A stretch of DNA of 64,000 nt from the NCBI RefSeq assembly GCF_006442315.1, contig NZ_VFVY01000022.1, positions 62,001 to 126,000 of the forward strand, in the 5' to 3' direction. The notes under the pieces are model-generated. The model did no database searches. It had not been told where the DNA came from and worked only from the letters and a program-made list of their open reading frames with translations. The translations under genes were made by a program, and so were the position numbers. Position 1 is the stretch's first letter; each line of letters starts with the position of its first letter. Below, in pieces: positions 51,427 through 60,743 of this stretch. Source of the stretch: Mesorhizobium sp. B2-3-4 (GTDB taxonomy: Bacteria; Pseudomonadota; Alphaproteobacteria; Rhizobiales; Rhizobiaceae).

Positions 51427-53601
51427 ATGCAAACCGAGACAATGCAGGCAACGCCGGAGATCTGGGGAGGCGTAGAGTGCAGCATCATTCGGATGTGGAA
51501 TCGATGGCGTGACGAATCGTCGGAGACGGGACATGCTGGCAGGCTGGACGATCTGGACCTGATCCGGCATCTCGGCATACGCACGATTCGGTACCCACTG
51601 CTGTGGGAATCGATCTCACCGAACGACATCGAAACCGCCGATTTCGCCTGGCACGACGAACGACTGGCGCGGCTGAAAGAGCTCGGCGTCGACGTCATAG
51701 CTGGACTGCTTCATCATGGAAGCGGTCCCCACTACACCAATCTGCTCGACCCGGCCTTCCCCGAGCTCCTGGCGAGGCATGCCCGGCGTGTCGCCGAGCG
51801 CTACCCCGAGGTTCACCGTTTCACCCCCGTGAACGAGCCGCTGACCACGGCCCGTTTCAGCGCTTTGTATGGGCATTGGTATCCACATCGCCGACACATG
51901 CCAGATTTCGCGCGGGCGCTGATCAACCAGTGCCGCGGTGTGGCGCTTGCCATGCGGGCGATCCGCGAGGTGACGCCGGACGCGGTCCTCGTCCAGACCG
52001 AGGATCTCGGCAAGACGTTCAGCACGCCACTACTTGATTACCAGGCGGATTATGAGAACGAACGCCGCTGGCTGACGTTCGACTTGCTGTTCGGCCGCGT
52101 CGACCGTAGCCACCCCTGGTTCTCCCGGCTTATTGATCATGGGATTCCCGAGCACGAGCTCCAGGCCTTCGTCGACGAGCCCTGCCCTCCCGATATTGTG
52201 GGCGTCAACTACTATCCGACCAGCGAGCGTTTCCTTGACCACCGCCGCGCCAAACTCCCTGCCGGAGCCTTGGTCGGAGGCAATGGCAGGCATCATTATG
52301 CCGATCTCGACGCAGTGAGGGTGCATCTTCCGCTCGGATCGGTGGGACCTGAGCCGCGCCTGCGCGAAGTGTGTGCACGATATGACCGGCCAGTCGCCGT
52401 CACCGAGGTTCACCATGGCTGCAGTCGGGATGAACAGCTTCGCTGGCTGAACGAAGTTTGGAGCGCCGCAAACCGCCTGGCCGGCGAAGGAAAGAACATT
52501 GCCGCCGTAACCGTCTGGGCCCTGTTCGGGTGCGTCGACTGGAACAGCCTCCTACTGCGCGAGGACGGCGCCTATGAGGCCGGAGCTTTCGATGTCCGCA
52601 GCCCGTCGCCGCGCATGACCGCTTTGGGCAGCGCGGTGCGGCAGATGGCGTCTGGCGCAGGCCTTAGTCATCCGGTCCTCGACAGTCCGGGTTGGTGGCG
52701 CAGGGACACGCGATTTTTCAGTTCTCCTTTGGCGGCCGCCAGATCCACCGTCGAAGGCAGCGCGCGCAAGGTGCTTATCTTTTGCAAGGATACAGTGTTG
52801 GGTAGTGCCTTTTGCCGGATAGCAGCTCATCGGGGCCTTGAGTTTACTGCCCTTGCAGACATCACGGAGCCACATTCCGTGCGCCGCGTGCTGCTTAAGC
52901 ATCGGCCATGGGCCCTCATCCACGTGACAAGCGCCCACGGAGCCGATGGGCACCTCGACGGCTCGCAGAGAAATCTCGAATGTCCGGCAGACGCGGCGGT
53001 GCTGGCGTCCGTCTGCGCCGCCGCCGGGGTGGCGTTGATGACCGTGACTTCGGGCGCACTGGTCGGCAAGAGCCTATCCTGCCGTTTGGTCGAGAGCAGT
53101 CCGGTAGGCCCGGGGTCGGGAATCCGGAATCTCAACGCGGCAGCCGAATCGATGGCGATGAAGCATCATCCCGCTGCGCTCGTAATCCGCACGAGCGCCG
53201 TCTTCGGACCGTGGAACACCGGTGACGTGCTTTCCCAGATTCTCGATGAAATCGCTGCCCACCGGTCGTTTCGCTTGCCGGCTGAAGCAGTGTGCTCCCC
53301 GACTTACCTGCCGGACCTGGCACACGCCGCCCTCGACCTGTTGATCGATGGCGAGACGGGAATATGGCATCTCGCCAATGACGGCGCGGTTAGCTTGTAC
53401 GACTGGGCGAGAGAGGTCGCCCATTCCGTTGGTCTCGATGCACGTCTGGTGCTGGCCGATCATCGCGGCAGTGTCCTCACGCCTGCCGCCCTGGCCAGCG
53501 AGCGGGGGCAAGTGATGCCTACCGTGGTAAGCGGCGTAGGACGCTTCCTGCGCGATCGTGATCTTCGCTGGAACAGCACCTGCGCTGCCTTGGACGGCTA
53601 A
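51427..53601 (+). CDS. GH1-like glycosidase fused to RmlD-like reductase
   Basis: A 724-residue two-domain protein. Residues about 10-410 form a GH1-type barrel with the acid/base Glu in HRFTPVNEPLTTARFSALYG and the nucleophile Glu in PVAVTEVHHGCS; IVGVNYYPTSERF and TVWALFGCVDWN are typical of the family. Residues about 440-724 resemble dTDP-4-dehydrorhamnose reductase (RmlD): KVLIFCKDTVLGSAFCRIAA, ALIHVTSAHGADG and RTSAVFGPWNTGDVLSQILD. The usual YxxxK is not obvious, so the reductase may be altered. The ATG lacks a clear ribosome site. Related by theme to the glycan cluster, although 16 kb away. Confidence 0.85.
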   Translation: MQTETMQATPEIWGGVECSIIRMWNRWRDESSETGHAGRLDDLDLIRHLGIRTIRYPLLWESISPNDIETADFAWHDERLARLKELGVDVIAGLLHHGSGPHYTNLLDPAFPELLARHARRVAERYPEVHRFTPVNEPLTTARFSALYGHWYPHRRHMPDFARALINQCRGVALAMRAIREVTPDAVLVQTEDLGKTFSTPLLDYQADYENERRWLTFDLLFGRVDRSHPWFSRLIDHGIPEHELQAFVDEPCPPDIVGVNYYPTSERFLDHRRAKLPAGALVGGNGRHHYADLDAVRVHLPLGSVGPEPRLREVCARYDRPVAVTEVHHGCSRDEQLRWLNEVWSAANRLAGEGKNIAAVTVWALFGCVDWNSLLLREDGAYEAGAFDVRSPSPRMTALGSAVRQMASGAGLSHPVLDSPGWWRRDTRFFSSPLAAARSTVEGSARKVLIFCKDTVLGSAFCRIAAHRGLEFTALADITEPHSVRRVLLKHRPWALIHVTSAHGADGHLDGSQRNLECPADAAVLASVCAAAGVALMTVTSGALVGKSLSCRLVESSPVGPGSGIRNLNAAAESMAMKHHPAALVIRTSAVFGPWNTGDVLSQILDEIAAHRSFRLPAEAVCSPTYLPDLAHAALDLLIDGETGIWHLANDGAVSLYDWAREVAHSVGLDARLVLADHRGSVLTPAALASERGQVMPTVVSGVGRFLRDRDLRWNSTCAALDG

Positions 53602-54399
53602 GAATCGAGAGAGTCCTCGACGCGCAAAGGAGAGAACCGGCAGCGTTCAACAGCTTTTTCGTTGGCGGATTCGAGTGCGCTGCTTGTAGGTCGCCCGACA
53701 CGAACTCGCCTGCCGGCACGGTTGAAGGATTGGCCGGTTTGGGCCGCGATCCGGCTTCCCAGCGCGTCGAGTTCTCTTCGGCGCAGACTCTCGATCAGGT
53801 CTTCGGAAAAGACGCTACCGCCCGGCTACCGCTCTGCCAGTTACAATCCGGCCGGATGCTCGGCACGCCGGTCAATCGCCTGACGGCGCTCACGGCCTGG
53901 GAGATGCTGTTCGATCGCTTCGACGACGAATTGACGTCGGCGGCAGCTTCTTGCGCACCCTTTGGCACGGAGGCGGCCGCCACGCTCGAACATGCCGTCG
54001 TCTACGATCAGCGCCAGCAACCCTGGCGGGCCGATCGACCCGTTGTGAATGACGAACGGAGCCCGCTTGCAGAGGGTTTGTTCGCTGTCCCGCGCGAGGT
54101 GCGCCGCGTCGGCTTTGAGCTGTTTGAAGCGGTTGTCGTTGGTCGATGGCCAATTGTAGAACCGTCAGACGTCGGCGTTTGGGACGGAAGCAGCCAGACA
54201 GCTCCGAAGCCTATTGGCAAAATAGAACATTCACCGAAGCACGCTGAATTGCTAAAGCTGTGCCGATGGCCACGCGCCACGGGGCGATCGTCGCCCCTTG
54301 TGGATCAATCATGAAAATGACTGTTGGAGTGCACTGGGAGATGGCCGGCAAGGCGCTCAAGGACTGGGCAATCGAGATTGACCGAGATCCCTGCGATGC
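53602..54399. other. stretch without a recognisable gene
   Basis: About 800 bases. A 194-codon plus-strand frame (53730-54314, LTALTAWEMLFDRFDDELTS) and overlapping minus-strand frames exist. None shows a known domain, ribosome site or promoter. The flanks are decayed genes, so this is probably also decayed sequence. Confidence 0.35.
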
Positions 54400-54755
54400 T
54401 CACGTTCCCCAGTTATTCCGCTCATCCAGCCAGAACCCCAGCCAATCCAGAGCAGGCGCCAGCCCTTTTAGCGAAACTGATAGCGGCACCTCCTTCTGAT
54501 CGACGCTTTTGACCTCGATCTCCTGCACGGAGGCGGCGCGCAGAGCAGCTACAGTTCCTTGATCGAGGGTGAGCGGCACGATGCAGCCAGCAGGCACGCA
54601 GGTGGAGAAGCGCTGCGCCACGAGCGGCCGCCATCGATCTGCAGGCTTGCGCCAGCGTCAAGCTGAAGCCCAAATGGCAGCACGAGATCGCCGGCCAAGG
54701 TTCCGTCGCCGTTCGACAGCCAGGATGCGCTGGCCGTCCTGCTGCGTCTGTTGCT
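54400..54755 (-). pseudogene. decayed IalB-family gene
   Basis: The minus strand carries, in shifting frames, QQTQQDGQRILAVE, LAGDLVLPFGLQLDAGASLQ, RFSTCVPAGCIVPLTLDQGT and PLSVSLKGLAPALDWLGFWL. These are the ordered blocks of an invasion-associated locus B protein, with the conserved Cys pair. The 5' part is missing where the kinase gene ends (54754). A shorter relic of the same type lies at 41199-41279. Confidence 0.7.
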
Positions 54756-56280
54756 ATGATCGGCCTGCAGAGGGAATTACTGGCGACAGCTGGCCGCCCC
54801 CATCCGTGTTTGCTTTGCCAGCTACATCGTCAATGGCCTTTCGGTGACCCTCAACGTGGGTATCAATGCGCATCTCCGTCTCTGGTAGTAATGTCTTCCA
54901 GCCGCTGGTGGCGACAAGAATATGGCACCTTATTCCGGAGGGTCGGGGCTCAATCTGGGCGCTGGCGAACTCCACAGGCAAGACGTCGAGGATCATTCTT
55001 AGGCCGAAGGCCTTGTTGAGCTTTGGAGGGACAGGAGGTCCATCAGTCTCCTGCCAATGGAGTTCGAGCCCTTTGGTCGTGATCTCCCAGCGGAGGCTGA
55101 CCGACCCGTTCGCATTCGAAAGCGCGCCGAATTTGGCCGCGTTGGTGCACAGTTCGTTGAAGACAAGGGCAAGCGGTACATTCAACCGCGCCGGCAGTTG
55201 GACGTCCTTGCCGGCAATCTTGAACCTGGTTGGCGACCGAAAAGGTTCGGTAACGGTGGCTATCAGGTCGGCCAGGCCAAAGGCCTCACCCTGTTGTGCA
55301 ACAGCAAGATCGGTAGCTTTCGCCAAGGCCGCGAGCCTGCCGAGAAACGCGTGCAGCGCATTTGGATCGGCGGCACCTCGTCCAAACGACTGTGTGGCGA
55401 GAGCCTGGATGATGCTGAGCGAATTCTTGACGCGATGATGGACCTCACGGAGTAGCAACTGCTTCTGCTCATTCGCCCGCTTCCGCTCATCGATATCCAT
55501 CAACACGCCGATGATGCGCCTTGGCTCTCCGCCAGCCGACGTCTGGACCTCTGCCCTCAACAGGCGCCAGCGCAAAGAGCCATCCGGGAATCTGCAGCGG
55601 AACTCCGCTTCAAAGTGAGGGTCATTGGCAGATGCAACTCGGTTGCGAACCTCCGTGATCTTGTCGAGATCACCTGGAGCCAGAAGGTTCCGCAGTTCTG
55701 CAACTGTAGGACAAGCATCCGGCACCAAGCCGAACATGCGATTGAGTTCAGCAGAGACCGTCAACCGGTCGTTCTCAACATCCAGTTCCCAGACGGCCAT
55801 TCTAGCTGCGTCAATGGCCAATCGTTGTCTCAACTCAGCCTCTCGCAGCGCATTCTCTGCAAGTTTTCGGCTCGTGATATCTTGAATTGTGCCGAGGAAG
55901 CGCACCGCCTGCACACTGTCGCCAACCCTTCGAAAAACCGCTTCTCCGTGAGCCAAAGCCCAACGAATCTCGCCGGTATCTGCGCGCACGATACGATACT
56001 CGTAGGGGTCATTGTTCCTGATCTCGGGGTCCAGCGCCATGCGTGCCAAGGCACTCGTGCCAGGCAAATCTTCCGGATGGGTGACGGCGCGAACCTTGTC
56101 GATGGTAATCGGCTCGTCTGGGGAAAAGCCTGAAATCACCCGTGCTCTGGGCGAATAGTTCATCTCGCCCGTTTCGAGATTCCAGTCCCAAATACCTATC
56201 GGGGCCGCCCGTAGAGCAAGCCTAAGCTTTAGATTGTCGTCTCGGATTTTATCAATCGCCCGACGCACCTTGCCCCCCAA
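54754..56280 (-). CDS. PAS-PAS HWE/HisKA_2 histidine kinase
   Basis: A 508-residue soluble sensor kinase. Two PAS domains: IGIWDWNLETGEMNYSPRAR with HPEDLPG and WALAHGEAVFRRVG, then AVWELDVENDRLTVSAELNR with RCRFPDGSLRWRLL. The kinase has phospho-acceptor His in LLREVHHRVKNSLSIIQALA, N-box NELCTNAAKFGAL and HWQETDGP. Such kinases commonly feed PhyR in the general stress response. The C-terminal 45 residues after GIRCHILVATSG look unrelated to the family and may be out of frame read-through into the IalB relic boundary. Confidence 0.85.
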   Translation of the reverse strand: MGGKVRRAIDKIRDDNLKLRLALRAAPIGIWDWNLETGEMNYSPRARVISGFSPDEPITIDKVRAVTHPEDLPGTSALARMALDPEIRNNDPYEYRIVRADTGEIRWALAHGEAVFRRVGDSVQAVRFLGTIQDITSRKLAENALREAELRQRLAIDAARMAVWELDVENDRLTVSAELNRMFGLVPDACPTVAELRNLLAPGDLDKITEVRNRVASANDPHFEAEFRCRFPDGSLRWRLLRAEVQTSAGGEPRRIIGVLMDIDERKRANEQKQLLLREVHHRVKNSLSIIQALATQSFGRGAADPNALHAFLGRLAALAKATDLAVAQQGEAFGLADLIATVTEPFRSPTRFKIAGKDVQLPARLNVPLALVFNELCTNAAKFGALSNANGSVSLRWEITTKGLELHWQETDGPPVPPKLNKAFGLRMILDVLPVEFASAQIEPRPSGIRCHILVATSGWKTLLPETEMRIDTHVEGHRKAIDDVAGKANTDGGGQLSPVIPSAGRS

Positions 56281-56322
56281 GCCCTCAGCATTGTTGCGAA
56301 TGTTGCAATCACCCCGTTCGAA

Positions 56323-56691
56323 TCATTCCGCTCCCGCCGATAGCACTGCCCGAAGTGAACTCTCCAGGTTCTCCCTCGAATAGGGCTTGTCGATGATCGG
56401 CGAGCCTCTCGCGAAATCAGCTGCGCCCTCTCCGTATCCTGTTGCGCATACCATTGGGATCCTATGGAGCCTCAACGCGTCAGCGACACGCTTGCTCAGT
56501 TCCCCACGTATGTTGAGGTCCAACACGGCGGCGTCGATCTCGTGTGTTGAAATGATCGTCAAGGCGGCGTCGATTGATGTGGCGGGGCCGATGACCGTTG
56601 CTCCGAGGTCCGTCAGGAAATCACTGGCCATCATGGCAATCAGGGACTCGTCCTCGACCACGAGCACGCGCCTGCCGGACAGTGCAGTCAT
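56323..56691 (-). CDS. single-domain response regulator
   Basis: A 122-residue receiver: VLVVEDESLIAMMASDFLTD, phospho-acceptor Asp in AAVLDLNIRGE, Thr/Gly in CATGYGEG and Lys in IIDKPYSREN. Its ATG overlaps the stop of the HWE kinase gene before it (ATGA at 56688-56691), so that kinase is the probable donor. Confidence 0.85.
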   Translation of the reverse strand: MTALSGRRVLVVEDESLIAMMASDFLTDLGATVIGPATSIDAALTIISTHEIDAAVLDLNIRGELSKRVADALRLHRIPMVCATGYGEGAADFARGSPIIDKPYSRENLESSLRAVLSAGAE

Positions 56692-57287
56692 TGTGTGAGC
56701 ACCCTCTCTGGCAATGGAGCGTCGATCCTACAAACAAGCCCTTGAGGCTGGAACTCCATTGCGACCTCCGCCTGGAGATCTGCCGCCAGACCCCCGACAA
56801 TCAGCCGGGAGCCAAAACCTCGTCGTGATGGAGACGAAACCAAGGGACCGCCGAATTCACTCCAACTCAGCTTTAGCCGGGGCTTGGGCCTGTCGCTGCA
56901 AGACCATTCGACCGAGACTTTGCCGGCCTCGTTGGAAAGGGCTCCGTACTTGACTGCGTTTGTCAGCAATTCATGGAGGGCAAGGGCTATGGGAAGCGCC
57001 TGGTTGGGCTGCAGCAGAACTGCGGGCCCGCTGCTGGCTATCCGGTTGGAAAAGGTGCCTCTGATCTGCAGGCTGTCGGAAACGAGCTGATCCAGGGCGG
57101 CATGCTGCCAACTGGTCTGCGTCAATATATTGTGAGCGGCCGAAAGAGCCATGAGCCGCCCCTCAAAGGCGGCGAAGGCCTCTGTGGCAAGCGTTCCCCT
57201 GAATGTCTGATGGGCAATACCCTGGACCACGGCGAGTGTGTTTTTCACTCGGTGGTTGAGCTCGGCCATCAGAAGTTCTCTTTGCAT
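56688..57287 (-). CDS. HWE kinase catalytic part, separated from its sensor by a frameshift
   Basis: A 199-residue kinase core: phospho-acceptor His in LLMAELNHRVKNTLAVVQGI, HNILTQTSWQHAALDQLV, N-box HELLTNAVKYGALSNEAGKV, SWSEFGGPLV and GFGSRLIVGGL. The ATG lies inside the last codons of the PAS frame (57269-57287), where DISERGGQR runs into a stop while this frame opens MQRELLMAEL. In intact relatives the two are continuous. It may still be made by coupled translation. Confidence 0.75.
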   Translation of the reverse strand: MQRELLMAELNHRVKNTLAVVQGIAHQTFRGTLATEAFAAFEGRLMALSAAHNILTQTSWQHAALDQLVSDSLQIRGTFSNRIASSGPAVLLQPNQALPIALALHELLTNAVKYGALSNEAGKVSVEWSCSDRPKPRLKLSWSEFGGPLVSSPSRRGFGSRLIVGGLAADLQAEVAMEFQPQGLVCRIDAPLPERVLTQ

Positions 57288-57985
57288 CTCTGACCGCCTC
57301 GCTCACTGATGTCGACGACCGACGCGAGCGTCATCAGTCCTTCGCTTGTCTCAATTGGGCTGAGGCCGATCTCGACCGGCACTTCCGTGCCATCTTTGCG
57401 CCTTGCGTATAGGTCCCTGCCCGCGCCCATGGCGCGCGCCAAAGGCCGGCGGCCATAGGTGTCGCGAAACACCGGGTGGGAGCTGCGAGATCGGTCCGGT
57501 ACCAGCATTTCGACTCCTTTGCCGATCATCTCCTCGCGCTGGTAACCAAACACCGCTTCGGCATGCAGGTTGACAAGGACGATGCAGCCGTTGCGATCCG
57601 TCATCACCATGCCGCTGGGCGCTGCTTCGACCGCCGATCGGAACCGTTCTTCGCTATGGCGAAGCGCTGCTTCCGCCTTTTGGCTTTCTGTCACATCGAC
57701 ATTGACCCCAATCAATCCTCGGAACCGGCCTTTGATGGAGAAGTGAGGGCGAGCGGCCGTAAGCAGCACGCGATATTTGCCTTTGCAGTTCTTGTAGCGA
57801 CCCTGGACAGAGACGGTAGATTGGGTTGCCAAAGCCTCCGCCATGCGGGCTTCAATTTCCGCAGCGTCCTCTGGATGAATGGTCGGGTGCCAGTTGAAGT
57901 ACGGGATATCCTCGCTCGACGCCGCTAAGACCCTAATGCGACGTTTGGAGTAGCTTGGCGGCCCTGAAACTCGACGCTCCTTCAC
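57269..57985 (-). pseudogene. PAS sensor part of a split, 5'-truncated HWE kinase
   Basis: The frame carries a PAS domain missing its first strands (enters at YFNWHPTIHPEDAAEIEARM, then GRFRGLIGVNVDVTESQKAE) and a complete second PAS (FRSAVEAAPSGMVMTDRNGC; FGYQREEMIGKGVEMLVPDR; GTEVPVEIGLSPIE). No start codon with a ribosome site exists at its 5' end, which abuts the defence operon (stop at 58018). The truncation suggests that the island at 58 kb and beyond inserted here. The 3' end is shifted relative to the kinase part. Confidence 0.65.
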
Positions 57986-58017
57986 ATCGAGGCTTGATTT
58001 AATTGGCTTCCGACTAA

Positions 58018-60153
58018 TTAAGCGGCGATCACGTTCTCGTCCGTCGTTGGCGCGAACTCGACCGCCCGCATTGCCGGACCCTCCCGGCTCCAATTCTCAA
58101 AGATCATCGTCACCATGCGTTCGCCTGGTAGCACGGGCCGTAGCTTGCGTTGCAATAGTCCCGCCAGCCGCTCTTCGTGCGTTGAAACGATGATCTGCCG
58201 GTGAGCGCGGAAGCGCCGCAGGACGTCGACGAGGCCCAGCAGACTAATTGAATCGAGACTTTGCAGGGGATCATCGAGGATCGTAACGCCGAGCCGGACG
58301 CTGGGGAGAGCGAGGTTCATCGCGAGGAATAGCGAGACCGCGAACGAGTTCATCTGCGAACTGGATAGCAGCGGACCCGCGTCCCGGGCGCGCGCGAAAG
58401 CGTCAGGATCGGAGACTCCTACGTCCAGCTTGCCGCGGCCGCGCTCCATTCCGGCTACGATCTGCGTCACGCGGAAAGTGGGGTGCGGATCGATGCGACT
58501 GTAAATCCTCTGGAATAGCGGCGAGATCTGGGTGATCTGCTTCGCCGTCACCGCGAGCGACGCGTCCCGTAAACCGTCGATGATCTGGCCGGAGAGGACG
58601 CGGGTGGCCTCCTCGCCAGCAACTCGGCTATTTGCCGCATGTAGACGCGCTGTCACTTGGACGCGTTCGGCAATGAGCTCGTCGCGCTGGCGCTGCTCGC
58701 CCAGCCGCAGGACCTGCAGAGACAGACGCTCGCCATCTGACAGCAGCCTAGCGAGCGTTCCGAGGATCTGCTCAATTGCGTTCTCGCGCTCGCGCAGGGT
58801 CGTGCCGGCATCACCGGTGCCGCCAATCCCGAGGTCCGAAAGTCGGGCCGTGAGGATCGAGCGCCGCGCTTCGCGCTCGCGCAGATCGTTCTCCTCTCGT
58901 CGTAGATCCTCACGGACACGATTCAGCGATGCCTGGATATCGGCGCGCTCATCTGTCAGCGGACCCAACCGGTCAGTCGTGGTGGCCTGGCCGACGTCCG
59001 AGGCGACCTCGATGAGCGCCTGAAGATGGGCGATCGTGTGGCCGACGTCGTGGGTTTGCTGACATACAGGACAGTGTTCGCCGAGATCCTGTAGGGCTAG
59101 CTTGGCCATTGTCGCAGCACGTTGCGCGCGGTCGGCCGCGGCAACTTGGGCCTGCCTCTCGGCGGCTAGCCGGGCTTGTTCCGTCCGTATGGCTTCATCC
59201 GCTCCTGACAATTGGCCGACCAGATTGATCTCCTCCTGACGGAGCTTGTCGCCCGTATCGTTGGAGGCCACCGAGGTGAGCAGTTCTGGGATCTGCTCCA
59301 GCAGGTTGCGGGTTGTGGCCAGATCACGCTCAAGCCTACTGCGCTCAGCATCCAGCGTCTTGAGAAAGCGGTCCAGCCGGGCCGGGGTGGTCGGCGTCGC
59401 GTCGGGGCCAAATCGGGATTCGCTCAACAGTGCGACCGCTTGCTGGAAGAGCGCGTTGGAGGCTTGGCGCGCGTCGTCACTCACTACCGTGCCGCCGTCG
59501 GAGAGACGAGCGAGGTGCTCGTCGATCTGCGCGACCCGCGCCACCAGCGGATCCAGTTCCTCCTTGCGGAAGGTGGTTATGCTCGCTGCCCAGGACCGGC
59601 GACTCTTCTCGAGCGCGGCCTGTAGCTCGAGCACGGCGCCGGCGCCGATCACCTCGCTTACGAAGGCGAACCGGTCCGCCGCGCTATCGTCGTCGATGAA
59701 CTGGCGGACGAGATCCTGCTGGAGGTAGACTCCGCGCGTGAGGACTTGGTTCAGGGCGTCTCGGGCGCCGACGCGGTCCTTCAGGTGAGGAAGGAGCAAG
59801 TTGCAGAGCTGCTGCGTTGCGGCCGCCTGCTCGTATTCCCTATCGTTAATCCGGAGCCGCACGAAGTCCTCTGTTGTGCCGTCTGTCGCCCGGGTGAGGA
59901 CGACGTCACCGTTATTGCCCGAAATGGTGAGTTCGACGCGCGCGCGGCCCTCCCGGGCGTATGTCGAGATGGGCGTGCCGCGCTCGGCGAAGCGGGCGAT
60001 CGTCCCGGCCAGCGCCCAGAGGATGGCGTCGAGAAGGGAAGTCTTGCCGACGCCATTGGGGCCTTGCAGGAGGATGACGTCGGCGTTGAGATCGATCGTC
60101 GCCTGACGGCTGAACGCCCTGAACCCCTCGATTGTGATGGACTTCAACCTCAT
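58018..60153 (-). CDS. lmuB: SMC/Rad50-like ATPase, LmuB-type
   Basis: A 711-residue ATPase of the SMC/SbcC/Rad50 class. Walker A GPNGVGKTSLLDAILWALAG at about 31-50; long coiled coils with a central hook motif CPVCQQTHDV; C-terminal signature-like LLSSSQMNSFAVSLFLAMNL, Walker B VTILDDPLQSLDSISLLGLV and switch His in IIVSTHEERLAG. In Lamassu systems LmuB is such an ATPase and senses foreign DNA ends or structures. The ATG overlaps the stop of the small gene before it by 4 bp. Alternative: an ABC-three-component ATPase. Confidence 0.8.
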   Translation of the reverse strand: MRLKSITIEGFRAFSRQATIDLNADVILLQGPNGVGKTSLLDAILWALAGTIARFAERGTPISTYAREGRARVELTISGNNGDVVLTRATDGTTEDFVRLRINDREYEQAAATQQLCNLLLPHLKDRVGARDALNQVLTRGVYLQQDLVRQFIDDDSAADRFAFVSEVIGAGAVLELQAALEKSRRSWAASITTFRKEELDPLVARVAQIDEHLARLSDGGTVVSDDARQASNALFQQAVALLSESRFGPDATPTTPARLDRFLKTLDAERSRLERDLATTRNLLEQIPELLTSVASNDTGDKLRQEEINLVGQLSGADEAIRTEQARLAAERQAQVAAADRAQRAATMAKLALQDLGEHCPVCQQTHDVGHTIAHLQALIEVASDVGQATTTDRLGPLTDERADIQASLNRVREDLRREENDLREREARRSILTARLSDLGIGGTGDAGTTLRERENAIEQILGTLARLLSDGERLSLQVLRLGEQRQRDELIAERVQVTARLHAANSRVAGEEATRVLSGQIIDGLRDASLAVTAKQITQISPLFQRIYSRIDPHPTFRVTQIVAGMERGRGKLDVGVSDPDAFARARDAGPLLSSSQMNSFAVSLFLAMNLALPSVRLGVTILDDPLQSLDSISLLGLVDVLRRFRAHRQIIVSTHEERLAGLLQRKLRPVLPGERMVTMIFENWSREGPAMRAVEFAPTTDENVIAA

Positions 60154-60743
60154 CGCCCGCCACCGCTTTCGTGCAGTCGCTCGAGCGGGGGTTCGCCGTC
60201 ACGGAAGGCGTCGACGACTATCTTTAGCTTCGCACGGTCGACGGAATTTTTCATGAGTTCAGGCAGCGCGTCGAGAACGTCCTCAAGGGCGGAAAGATTG
60301 TCCGGCAGCTCGAGCGGGAGCAGGAGGTCCAGAACGCGGTTTATGTCGGCGCTGGTGCGCAGCTTGCCACCTGTGGCGACAATCTTCCGAACCCTGGAGG
60401 TATCGCGCTCGATCCGGTCGGTGTCGAGGCGATCCGAAGGCTCGCCGGCGCACAGAAGCACGAGATAGCCGTCCCACGCCTTCGGCGCGGAGCGGGAGAG
60501 GCGGCGGGCGAGGAGGTCGACGAGGTCGGCCTGAGCTTCCGCCCAGTCGTTCTCGAGCTGTTGCCAGGTCTCGAAGGCGACGACAGAAATTACGCTATAG
60601 GCGTCCTCAGCCAGGAGGGCCCGATCACCGAGCTTCTTCATGTCGGTCATGTCGCGGACAACGCGGTAACCGTTTAGCGAGAGAGTTTCGCTGGCGAGAG
60701 CGATCATGGACGATGCCGAAAGCGAAAAGCCGTCAGGCGACAT
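60150..60743 (-). CDS. lmuC: small middle protein of a defence operon, LmuC-like
   Basis: A 197-residue mostly helical protein (LASETLSLNGYRVVRDMTDM; VISVVAFETWQQLENDWAEA; WDGYLVLLCAGEPSDRLD). No enzymatic motif. Its position between a SIR2 protein and an SMC ATPase, its size, and overlaps of 11 bp and 4 bp with its neighbours fit the LmuC/middle-component role. The sequence alone does not name it. Confidence 0.6.
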   Translation of the reverse strand: MSPDGFSLSASSMIALASETLSLNGYRVVRDMTDMKKLGDRALLAEDAYSVISVVAFETWQQLENDWAEAQADLVDLLARRLSRSAPKAWDGYLVLLCAGEPSDRLDTDRIERDTSRVRKIVATGGKLRTSADINRVLDLLLPLELPDNLSALEDVLDALPELMKNSVDRAKLKIVVDAFRDGEPPLERLHESGGGR

